From: Microbacteriaceae bacterium
GTDB lineage: Bacteria > Actinomycetota > Actinomycetes > Actinomycetales > Microbacteriaceae
Assembly: GCA_947452355.1 (NCBI GenBank)
Contig: CANGCU010000024.1
Coordinates: forward strand, 1-11,553
DNA: 11,553 nucleotides
Direction: 5' to 3'
A model generated the notes under the pieces. That model was given only the letters and a program-made list of their open reading frames with translations, did no database searches and was not told the origin of the DNA. This document shows positions 1 to 9,411 of the stretch, one piece after another. Every line of letters begins with the position of its first letter. The stretch's first letter is position 1. The position numbers and the translations under genes were made by a program.

Positions 1-2300
<2,300 letters not shown>

Positions 2301-2334
2301 GTCATCAGCCTACTGGCGGGGATAGGATTGCTAA
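2301..2334. promoter_or_regulatory. 34-bp divergent promoter region with two leaderless-type starts
   Basis: This short gap separates two GTG starts facing away from each other. Rightward, TAGGAT (2323-2328) is followed by 6 nt and then the mqo GTG (2335). Leftward, on the minus strand, TAGGCT (2307-2312) is followed by 6 nt and then the permease GTG (2300). TANNNT is the usual actinobacterial -10 pattern, and a transcription start about 7 nt downstream of it would fall on the G of each GTG. No good -35 was seen for either; those positions lie inside the opposing gene. For mqo, GATAGGA (2321-2327) could instead act as a weak ribosome-binding site. Confidence 0.55.
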
Positions 2335-3804
2335 GTGACCAAGGTTGTTGACGTCGTTCTCGTTGGTGGGGGCATCATGAGTGCCACCCTCGGCTCGCTT
2401 CTCCGTCGACTCGAACCGACGTGGTCGATCGCGATGTATGAACGCGGCCCCGAGCTTTCCCCCGAGTCGTCGAACCCCTGGAACAACGCGGGTACAGGAC
2501 ACTCCGCGTTATGCGAACTGAATTACACGCCCGAGCAACCCGACGGGTCCGTTTCAACGGCGAGTGCGATTAAGGTCAATGAGCAGTTCCAGTTGTCGCG
2601 CGAATACTGGTCGACGCTGGTCGAAGACGGGACAATTCCTGACCCCTCCGCTTTCCTTGTTCCCGTTCCGCACATAGCATTCGTGTGGGGTGAGGCGAAC
2701 GTCGCGTATCTGAAGACTCGGTACGACGCGCTGAAGAAACACCCCTTGTTCCCCGGTGCCGAATTCACGGACGACCCGAAAGTCATTCACTCGTGGGCGC
2801 CCCTCGTGATGCCCGGACGATCCAAAGACGAGCCCGTTGCCGCGACCCGATTCCTCAACGGAACCGACGTTAACTTTGGCACGCTCACCAACATTCTGGT
2901 CGACTCCATTGCGGGGCCGTTGACCGAAGTTCACGTCAATCACACTGTCCGCTCGATTCGCCGCGGCAAGGACGGTCTGTGGAGGGTGTCAACCCGGAAC
3001 AATGTGGGCGGCACCCCGTCAACAATCCTCGCGAAGTTTGTTTTCGTCGGTGCAGGCGGTCACGCTCTCAATCTGCTTCAGCGAACGGGAATCCCCGAGA
3101 TTCGCGGATATGCGGGCTTCCCAGTATCGGGTGAGTTTTATCGCTGTGACAACCCCGAGGTGGTCGCCCGTCACAACGCAAAAGTTTACGGAAAGGCAGC
3201 TGTCGGTGCACCGCCGATGTCTGTTCCCCACCTCGACACCCGCGTCGTCGACGGTCAGTCAAGTTTGCTCTTTGGTCCCTATGCCGGCTTTACGCCGAAG
3301 TTCCTCAAGGCGGGGTCGTGGTGGGACCTGCCCGGTTCGATTCGGTTCGGCAACATCATCCCGATGCTCGGCGTCGCCGTCACCAACCTCGGCCTGATCA
3401 AGTACCTCGTGACGGAAATCTTCGCGGGTCGCTCGAAACGAATCGCGGCACTTCGCGAATACTTCCCCGACGCCAACCCGGCCGATTGGTACGGCTACTC
3501 TGCCGGACAGCGGGTCCAGGTCATCGCGCGTGACGCTGCGAAGGGTGGAGTTCTGAAGTTCGGTACCGAGGTCGTCGCACACGCGGACGGTTCTATCGCC
3601 GGGCTTCTCGGCGCATCACCCGGCGCATCGACTGCGGTCGCAGCAATGCTCGACGTTCTCGACACGTGTTTCCCCGCGAAAAAAGCAGCGTGGTCCACGA
3701 AAATTTCCGCACTCGTTCCGTCGTATGGCACCTCGCTCTCAACCAACGCCGCGGCGGCGCGCGCGTCGCTCACCCGCACGGCACGAATCCTCGGTATTCG
3801 CTAG
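2335..3804 (+). CDS. mqo: Malate:quinone oxidoreductase
   Basis: FAD-dependent peripheral membrane enzyme that oxidises malate to oxaloacetate and passes electrons to (mena)quinone, serving as both a TCA-cycle and a respiratory-chain step. The protein is 489 aa, near the usual ~490-500 aa. It begins with the FAD-binding motif VVLVGGGIMSATLG (residues 7-20), followed by the family block SSNPWNNAGTGHSALCELNYTP (split about residues 45-66). Further family signatures are VFVGAGGHALNLLQ, IRGYAGFPVSGEF, LLFGPYAGFTPKFLK and YGYSAGQRVQVI, with a C-terminal LGASPGAST block. All parts of the fold appear intact. The GTG at 2335 is chosen because the FAD strand begins immediately after it and a TAGGAT box sits 6 nt upstream. 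It is a single gene divergent from the permease. It ends 8 bp before the stop of the convergent giant FnIII gene. Confidence 0.97.
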   Translation: MTKVVDVVLVGGGIMSATLGSLLRRLEPTWSIAMYERGPELSPESSNPWNNAGTGHSALCELNYTPEQPDGSVSTASAIKVNEQFQLSREYWSTLVEDGTIPDPSAFLVPVPHIAFVWGEANVAYLKTRYDALKKHPLFPGAEFTDDPKVIHSWAPLVMPGRSKDEPVAATRFLNGTDVNFGTLTNILVDSIAGPLTEVHVNHTVRSIRRGKDGLWRVSTRNNVGGTPSTILAKFVFVGAGGHALNLLQRTGIPEIRGYAGFPVSGEFYRCDNPEVVARHNAKVYGKAAVGAPPMSVPHLDTRVVDGQSSLLFGPYAGFTPKFLKAGSWWDLPGSIRFGNIIPMLGVAVTNLGLIKYLVTEIFAGRSKRIAALREYFPDANPADWYGYSAGQRVQVIARDAAKGGVLKFGTEVVAHADGSIAGLLGASPGASTAVAAMLDVLDTCFPAKKAAWSTKISALVPSYGTSLSTNAAAARASLTRTARILGIR

Positions 3805-3812
3805 TTCACCCA

Positions 3813-6800
3813 TCAGAACACCTTCTTTATGGGGGACGGTTCGGATTCCCCCGCATCGTTCACCGAGATGATTCGGACGTACAAACCACCCATCCGTGGT
3901 CGCGGTAATTCGATCTGCGAGGACGACCAGTCGAGATCGCACAGTGAGACAAATCCGGCACTCTTTCGACGGCTTGTCTGGACAACGTATCTGAGCACGG
4001 GTGCGTCGGCTTGCGACGTGTTTTCCCAGCCAATCACGATTCGCTTGCGCGAGCGCATGAGAATCTTGATTTCGCTGGGCGGAACGGGCGTGTGAATCAC
4101 CGTTGGTGAGCCGGGTTCGTCGATCGGTGGCCCTGGTATCTCGGGGTCAATGACGAAGGGCGGGTCGGGAATCGTGACGGGTGTTTCCGGATTGATTGGG
4201 TCTACAACTGGAGTGTCGGGGATAACCGCAGGAATGTGCGGTTCTTCGGGGGCCACACTTGGCGGGTCCACAACCGGTTGTTCGATGACGGGAGGGCTCA
4301 CTGGGACCACACGCACGGCAGTCGAGGGATTTCCCTCTCCGACCGAATTGACTGCGCTAACGGTGATTTGGTAGGCGACACCGTTGGTTAGCCCTTCGAT
4401 TCGTGTGGAGCCCCCAGTGACATCCATCTGGCTAACCATCGACGAGTCCGCCAACAGACGAATGCGATAGTGAGTGATGGAGTCGCCACCATCGTCGTGT
4501 GGCGCAGCCCATTCGAGGTTCACGTCACCGTCACCAGCTTCGGCCACAATCGACTCGGCGATTCCGGGCACCGTTGCCGGGGTAGCATCAACGCTGGACG
4601 ACCATGGCCCTTGCCCGACGGAATTCACGGCAGCAATCTCGAATCGGTAGTTCGTCCCGTTTGTTAGCCCCGATGCAACAACGAATTCATCGTGCACAGC
4701 GATTTCGGAAATCTCGTTATCACCCGACCACACGCGGACGCGATATGAATCGAGTGGGTCCCCGCCGTCTGATTCGGGCGCGTCCCACGCGACGAAAACG
4801 CTTCCGTCTCGCCGCTGAGTGGTGACATTAACAGGAGCGCCTGGAGTTGTCGCGGGGGTGACATAGGTGAGGTCTGACCTGGCGCTTTCCCCGACCGTGT
4901 TCAGTGCGGTGACGGAAACCCCATAGGTTTTGCCGTTTGTCAGACCGCTGACAGGTATCGACGTCGTTGTTGACGTGGCGTTGACCGCAAGGTCGTTCGA
5001 ATCCCACATGCGCACGTGATACAAGTCCACGGGGTCTCCACCATTACTTTGCGGAGGATCCCACTCGATGGTTGCGGCGCCGTTACCGCGAATAGCTCGG
5101 ACATTTTCCGGGGTGCCAGGCGTCGATGCTGGAGTGACAAACGAGGCCGGTGAAGGATCACTAGTTCCCACGGTGTTTGATGCGGTGACGGTCACACGGT
5201 ATCGAACACCATTCGTGAGTCCCGCAATCGTCGCCGATGCGTTTGACGTCGTTACCGAGTTGACCAAGTCAGTGTCGCGCCAAACCCTCACGATGTAGGG
5301 CGCAAGAGGGTCTCCGCCGTCTGATTCGGGCGCGTCCCACGCGACGGAAATTCCGCCATCGTGACGTTCGGTCGTGACTTTTCGCGGGGCACTCGGTGTT
5401 GTCGCGGGAGTGACCGAGACGCTGACTGATTCGACGCTCGCACCAACAGAATTTCTCGCCGTGACGTTGAACGAGTAATTTGTGCCGTTTGATAGCCCAG
5501 TGATATCCGCGATGGGATCGTGGGTGACAATCTCGCGCGGTGGTTGACCACCACCGGTCACCCGGACGAGGTAGTCGATGATCGCATCGCCACCGTCGCT
5601 CGACGGCGCTGCCCATGAAATAACAGCGTGCGAATCACCCCGTGTTCCGCTGATTTTTCGCGGGGAACTCGGCGTTGTCGCAGGAGTGACGTAAATCGCG
5701 TCCGAAGCGACGCTCACACCAACCGAGTTCAGCGCGCTCACGGACACGCGATACGTTTTCCCGTTTGTCAGACCGTCCACCCGAATCGATGTTGTTGTCG
5801 ACGTCATGTCGGCGGTCAGATTATTCGAGTCCCAGACTTGAATCCGATAGGCGGTCACGGGGTCGCCACCATCACTATGCGGCGCATTCCATTCGACGGA
5901 TGTGGCACCGTTACCCCGAGTAGCGCGGACGTTTTCCGGGCTACTGGGTGTTGTCGCGGGAGTGACATCCGAAGCCGGTGAAGGATCACTATCTCCAACC
6001 GTGTTCGAAGCGGTGACGGTCACGCGATAGCGAACTCCATTCGTGAGTCCCGCGATCGTTGCCGTTGTATTTGAGGTCGTTGTCGAGCTGACGAGGTCAG
6101 CATCGCGCCAAACTCTTACGACGTATGGCGTGAGAGGGTCACCGCCATCGTTTTCTGGAGCGACCCACGTCACCGAGATTCCTCCATTTTGACGTTCAGC
6201 CGCCACGCTTCGAGGAGCACGCGGTGTTGTCGCGGGAGTGACTGCCACTTGAGCCGATTGAGTGCTCGATCCGACGGAATTTCTGGCCCACACACTGAAC
6301 GAATAATTTGTGCCGTTAGAGAGCCCGGTGAGGTCTGCCACGGGATCGCGTGTGGCAATTTCGCGCGGTGGTTGACCACCACCGGTCACGCGGACAACGT
6401 AGTCAATAATCACATCGCCACCGTCGCTCGACGGTGAGCCCCAGGAGATGACCGCGTGCGAATCACCCCGTGTTCCGCTGATTTCTCGCGGGGCACTCGG
6501 TGTTGTGGCCGGAGTGACGTAAGTGGGGGCCGATGCGACGCTTGCACCAACCGAGTTAAGTGCGCTCACTGCAACGCGATATGTCTTCCCGTTTGTCAGA
6601 CCGCTAACCGAAATCGTTGTCGTTGTCGACGTCGTGTCGACTGCAAGATTGCTCGAATCCCAGACTTGAATTCGATACGAGATGACAGTGCTCCCTCCAT
6701 CACTCGCCGGGACGACCCAGTCGATAGTTGCGCCGCCGCTGTCGCGGGTTGCTTGAACGTTCCTCGGGCTGTCGGGTGTTGTCGCGGGAGTAACTGCGAC

Positions 6801-8660
6801 GTAAGTGGATTCGTCGCCAGCCCCAACCGCATTGATGGCCGAAACAGTAACGTCGTAACGAGATCCGTTGGTCAGTCCTGTAATTGTGGCCGACGTTTCC
6901 GTGGCAGATATTTCGTTGGTGACCCGCCCGTCGAGTCGAACGATCACCCGATAAGACGTAATGGGATCCCCACCGTCACTCGCTGGTGGGTTCCAGCTGA
7001 CCGAGGCACCGCGGTCACCGCGAGTGACAGTCACACCGGCGACGGATTGCGGCACGGTGGCAGGTGCCACGGACTTACTCGTTGTTGAATCGAGCGACGT
7101 ACCAGCGATATTGCGGGCTTTGACCCGGATCGTCTGTGGGACACCGTTTGTCAGTCCGGAAATTGTGCATGCCGTCTGAATTGATGTACACGAACGGCCG
7201 CTGGGGTAGGCCGTCGCGGTGTACTCAACGATGGCGCTTCCTCCGTCACCGGCCGACGTCCACGTCGCGGTCAACGAACCGTTACCGCGTGACACATCGA
7301 CGATTGTCGGAGCGTTCGGAACGGTCCGAGGCGTGCCCGTGACGACGGTGGGCGAGCTCGCGCCGGCGATTGAGCGCGCCACGACAGACACCGAATACAC
7401 ATCGCCGTTTCGCAAACCCGAGATGGTGCACGATGTCGTCGTGGCGCTACAGGTTGCGGATTCCGTCCCCTTGGTGGCTGTCACGGTGTAACCGAGGATT
7501 GGCTCTATTGAGGCGGGTGCGGACCAGGACAGCGTGAGCGATTTGTCGCCGGGTGTGATCGCTACCGTCGTCGGCGACGCTGGTTCGGGCGCGACTGTCA
7601 TGCGTCCGATGCCGCGCGTCCCCGAAAATCCGACGGAAAGTTCATGGTCGTGAAACAGCATGGATGTCGCCTCAGAACCGGCGCCTAATTCCGTGAATCC
7701 TTGCCGATTGAGTGTGGCTAACGCAAAACTAACCAGACGCGGACCGTTGGCCGTGGTGGTCGTGGCGTACAACGTTCCCGTTGATTCGTCGACGGCGAGG
7801 TTTCGAGCACCGATTTCGTCGGTGGCGAAGGTCACCGAATTGATGACAGTTTTCGTCGGGATGTCGATTGCGGTGATTCGGCCTGGCGTGGCGTCTGTAC
7901 CTAGGTATGCGGTCGTTCCCACCACAACGGGGTCGACGAGCATCGGTGTCGTCGATGTCAGGGCGACCGCCGTCCCCAGCGTCATACTAGATCGATCCAT
8001 GGGGATTATCTTCACGGGTGTCGAATTGGTGACCGCAAGGACGTCAGTGCCACTGGGAATCAACGCGGTGATGTCCTTCAGGCTCGAGGCGAGTGTCACG
8101 CTTCCCTGCTGGTTCCCAGACGACGCGTCGATTTTGATTAATTTCGCGGGGATCGTATTGGTTCCAACGATGACGGACTTTGCAGCCGTATTGAATGCCA
8201 AGGCTCGAATGTTGTTCTCGTCAGTTGCCATTGCGCGCATCATCAGCCGCGTCCCCGTCGATAGGTCAAAGGTGACGATACGGTTCCCGCTTCCCGCGCG
8301 GCGAACGCTGAAAACCGCGATATTGGTCAACGGTGAATAGAGGGCTGCAATTGATCCCTCGTCACCGCCGGCAACCGTTGAAGGCGAAATCACCCCACTC
8401 GCGCGGTTTCGTGACAGCAGGGTGCCGACCGACGCAGTCGTTGTGCCGTAGCTCCATTCAGTTCCCGCGCTATCGGCAATCCACGGCGAATTCGCGAGAA
8501 CGCCCGTCGGGGCTGCGGTTGTGGAAATGAGGGCTGGCGACGCTACCGTTGCCGCCGCCGGAGTCGCCGGTGATAACGGAATGACAAGGCCAGCAGCGAT
8601 GACGAATAGAACTTCGCCAATGCTGATTGCGGTTCGACTGAGTTTTACGGATTGTTTCAT
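3813..8660 (-). CDS. Giant secreted propeller-FnIII array protein (1615 aa)
   Basis: No specific function is recognised. ATG at 8660 is chosen because it opens a signal peptide (K2, K6, R9; hydrophobic 12-28; Ala-rich cleavage zone ~35-41); the open frame continues upstream, but that stretch is antisense to dtxR and reads as low-quality protein. Residues ~60-355 contain repeated strand motifs such as NIAVFSV, SVIVGTN, TAYLGTD and GTLYATTT, suggesting a beta-propeller. Twelve fibronectin type III domains follow, starting at P360, P448, P537 and then every 92 residues from 629 to 1365 (end 1456). Most carry SDGGDP loops and end TPATTP. Domains 1 and 2 each have a C-x6-C pair (404/411, 491/498). 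Residues 1457-1528 are an acidic linker with 24 Pro in 72 residues and no Lys/Arg. A basic, FnIII-like domain ends the protein. There is no LPXTG or C-terminal membrane segment, so it is probably released or held non-covalently. An adhesion or cell-envelope role is inference only. Confidence 0.9.
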   Translation of the reverse strand: MKQSVKLSRTAISIGEVLFVIAAGLVIPLSPATPAAATVASPALISTTAAPTGVLANSPWIADSAGTEWSYGTTTASVGTLLSRNRASGVISPSTVAGGDEGSIAALYSPLTNIAVFSVRRAGSGNRIVTFDLSTGTRLMMRAMATDENNIRALAFNTAAKSVIVGTNTIPAKLIKIDASSGNQQGSVTLASSLKDITALIPSGTDVLAVTNSTPVKIIPMDRSSMTLGTAVALTSTTPMLVDPVVVGTTAYLGTDATPGRITAIDIPTKTVINSVTFATDEIGARNLAVDESTGTLYATTTTANGPRLVSFALATLNRQGFTELGAGSEATSMLFHDHELSVGFSGTRGIGRMTVAPEPASPTTVAITPGDKSLTLSWSAPASIEPILGYTVTATKGTESATCSATTTSCTISGLRNGDVYSVSVVARSIAGASSPTVVTGTPRTVPNAPTIVDVSRGNGSLTATWTSAGDGGSAIVEYTATAYPSGRSCTSIQTACTISGLTNGVPQTIRVKARNIAGTSLDSTTSKSVAPATVPQSVAGVTVTRGDRGASVSWNPPASDGGDPITSYRVIVRLDGRVTNEISATETSATITGLTNGSRYDVTVSAINAVGAGDESTYVAVTPATTPDSPRNVQATRDSGGATIDWVVPASDGGSTVISYRIQVWDSSNLAVDTTSTTTTISVSGLTNGKTYRVAVSALNSVGASVASAPTYVTPATTPSAPREISGTRGDSHAVISWGSPSSDGGDVIIDYVVRVTGGGQPPREIATRDPVADLTGLSNGTNYSFSVWARNSVGSSTQSAQVAVTPATTPRAPRSVAAERQNGGISVTWVAPENDGGDPLTPYVVRVWRDADLVSSTTTSNTTATIAGLTNGVRYRVTVTASNTVGDSDPSPASDVTPATTPSSPENVRATRGNGATSVEWNAPHSDGGDPVTAYRIQVWDSNNLTADMTSTTTSIRVDGLTNGKTYRVSVSALNSVGVSVASDAIYVTPATTPSSPRKISGTRGDSHAVISWAAPSSDGGDAIIDYLVRVTGGGQPPREIVTHDPIADITGLSNGTNYSFNVTARNSVGASVESVSVSVTPATTPSAPRKVTTERHDGGISVAWDAPESDGGDPLAPYIVRVWRDTDLVNSVTTSNASATIAGLTNGVRYRVTVTASNTVGTSDPSPASFVTPASTPGTPENVRAIRGNGAATIEWDPPQSNGGDPVDLYHVRMWDSNDLAVNATSTTTSIPVSGLTNGKTYGVSVTALNTVGESARSDLTYVTPATTPGAPVNVTTQRRDGSVFVAWDAPESDGGDPLDSYRVRVWSGDNEISEIAVHDEFVVASGLTNGTNYRFEIAAVNSVGQGPWSSSVDATPATVPGIAESIVAEAGDGDVNLEWAAPHDDGGDSITHYRIRLLADSSMVSQMDVTGGSTRIEGLTNGVAYQITVSAVNSVGEGNPSTAVRVVPVSPPVIEQPVVDPPSVAPEEPHIPAVIPDTPVVDPINPETPVTIPDPPFVIDPEIPGPPIDEPGSPTVIHTPVPPSEIKILMRSRKRIVIGWENTSQADAPVLRYVVQTSRRKSAGFVSLCDLDWSSSQIELPRPRMGGLYVRIISVNDAGESEPSPIKKVF
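4293..7052 (-). repeat. Ten tandem 276-bp FnIII-encoding repeats
   Basis: Domains 3-12 of the giant protein are each exactly 92 codons, so the DNA has a strict 276-bp period. For example, the conserved GTCGCGGG-type segment encoding the TPATTP boundary lies at 4849, 5401, 5953, 6229 and 6781 on the + strand, all separated by multiples of 276. Domains 1 and 2 (7053-7583) are slightly shorter (88 and 89 codons) and more divergent, so they sit outside the exact array. Confidence 0.9.
5121..6776 (-). repeat. Two 828-bp higher-order repeats, each three FnIII domains (a-b-c)
   Basis: Within the array, domain 4 resembles 7, domain 5 resembles 8, and domain 6 resembles 9. Hand-counted protein identity is about 68%, 80% and 79% respectively. 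The two blocks are 5949-6776 and 5121-5948. Type-specific marks are WDSxNL (a), GGGQPPREI (b) and VRVWRDxDLV (c). At DNA level, a stretch beginning TCGCGCGGTGGTTGACCACC recurs at 5533 and 6361, exactly 828 bp apart. This indicates duplication of a three-domain unit rather than of single domains. Confidence 0.85.
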
Positions 8661-8742
8661 GCGCGATACCCCACCACTCCACAGCGCAGTGTGGTGAAAT
8701 TTATCCACAGCGAACGGTATTTTTGACTCGAGGAGGTGGGCG
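8661..8742. promoter_or_regulatory. Divergent control region between FnIII giant gene and dtxR
   Basis: 82 bp hold the starts of both genes. Rightward, dtxR has a perfect AGGAGG (8731-8736) 6 nt before its ATG and a -10 candidate TATTTT (8718-8723). Leftward, TAAATT (minus strand, 8698-8703) is a -10 candidate and GGTGGGG lies about 8 nt before the giant gene's ATG. Symmetry: CACCAC (8672-8677) pairs with GTGGTG (8691-8696), and CCACA (8679-8683) with TGTGG (8690-8694). TCCACAGCG occurs twice (8678-8686, 8704-8712). TTATCCACA (8701-8709) matches the DnaA-box consensus. No canonical DtxR/IdeR box (TTAGG-type palindrome) is present. Confidence 0.5.
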
Positions 8743-9411
8743 ATGTCAGATCTGATTGACACAACCGAGATGTATCTCAAAGTTGTATTCGAACTGGAAG
8801 AACAGCACCAGCCCGCTCTTCGCGCCCGGCTCGCTGAGCGCCTCGACCAGGCCATGCCGTCCGTTTCGCAAACGGTCTCACGTCTCGAGCGAGACGGCCT
8901 GCTGACGCTGGATGACAATCGAATCGTTGCGCTCACGGACGAAGGGCGTCGAATCGCGGTCGCCGTCATGCGCAAGCACCGGATCGCCGAACGATTCCTA
9001 TTTGACGTTCTCGGACTGGATTGGGCCGACTGCCACGAAGAGGCCTGCCGATGGGAACACGTCCTCGGGGATGCAGCCGAAGAGAAACTCGCGGCATTGT
9101 TGACCAATCTGGACCGCGACCCCTATGGCAACCCGATTCCGGGCCTCGACCGGATTGGACGATCCGCCAGCGCGTTTGTCCCAGGGCGCCCCGCCACAGA
9201 GAACGACGAGCCAATTACGGGAACCGTTGTGTCGCTCGGCGAAGGAATCCAAGCGGACGAGGGACTATTGCGTCAATGTTTTGCTTCAGGCATCATCCCG
9301 GGCGCGACCGTCACGGTGACCGCCAACGGCCACAGCACCGAGCTCGTTGGCCCGACTGGCACCGTCACGTTAGACGCGCACCTTGCCGCCCAGTTTTTCG
9401 TGACGCCCTAG
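8743..9411 (+). CDS. dtxR: DtxR/IdeR-family iron-dependent transcriptional repressor
   Basis: Cytoplasmic metal-sensing repressor that binds operators when loaded with Fe2+ (or Mn2+). It is 222 aa with the three classical domains: winged helix ~1-73, dimerisation/metal domain ~74-140, and C-terminal SH3-like domain ~155-222. Conserved blocks are DTTEMYL, RARLAERLDQ, SVSQTVSRLERDGL, RKHRIAERF, CHEEACRWEHV and GNPIPGLD. In DtxR numbering, the primary-site ligands M10, C102, E105 and H106 and the ancillary ligands H79, E83 and H98 are all at identical positions. C102 favours an iron-type over an MntR-type sensor. DNA-contact residues P39 and Q43 are kept, while S37 of DtxR is Ala. The SH3-domain ligand pair (E170/Q173 in DtxR) aligns with D172 and L175, so that arm of the ancillary site may be altered. 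The ATG has a perfect AGGAGG 6 nt upstream. The stop overlaps the convergent transporter's stop (CTAG). Exact metal specificity is inference. Confidence 0.93.
   Translation: MSDLIDTTEMYLKVVFELEEQHQPALRARLAERLDQAMPSVSQTVSRLERDGLLTLDDNRIVALTDEGRRIAVAVMRKHRIAERFLFDVLGLDWADCHEEACRWEHVLGDAAEEKLAALLTNLDRDPYGNPIPGLDRIGRSASAFVPGRPATENDEPITGTVVSLGEGIQADEGLLRQCFASGIIPGATVTVTANGHSTELVGPTGTVTLDAHLAAQFFVTP

Noticed and set aside
5535..5553. GGTGGTTGACCACCACC palindrome-like sequence, repeated 828 bp away
   Set aside because: It encodes the GGGQPP segment of b-type domains, and the symmetry follows from Gly and Pro codons. It is explained by the domain duplication.
4293..7583. Regular repeats considered as a CRISPR array or transposon repeats
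   Set aside because: Period 276 bp, in-frame, no spacer pattern and no terminal inverted repeats; they encode FnIII domains.
7660..8340. 226-codon plus-strand open frame inside the propeller region
   Set aside because: It is the antisense frame of the giant gene, has no plausible start signals, and its hydrophobic look comes from the complement of Thr/Ala/Ser-rich coding sequence.
8661..8742. Classical DtxR/IdeR operator
   Set aside because: No TTAGG-type palindrome resembling the consensus was found here; the inverted repeats present have a different sequence (CCACA/TGTGG).
8661..9107. In-frame upstream extension of the giant FnIII gene (about 149 extra codons on the minus strand)
   Set aside because: It lies antisense to the well-supported dtxR gene, is Ser/Arg-rich with no domain, and precedes a clear signal peptide at 8660 with a ribosome-binding site.
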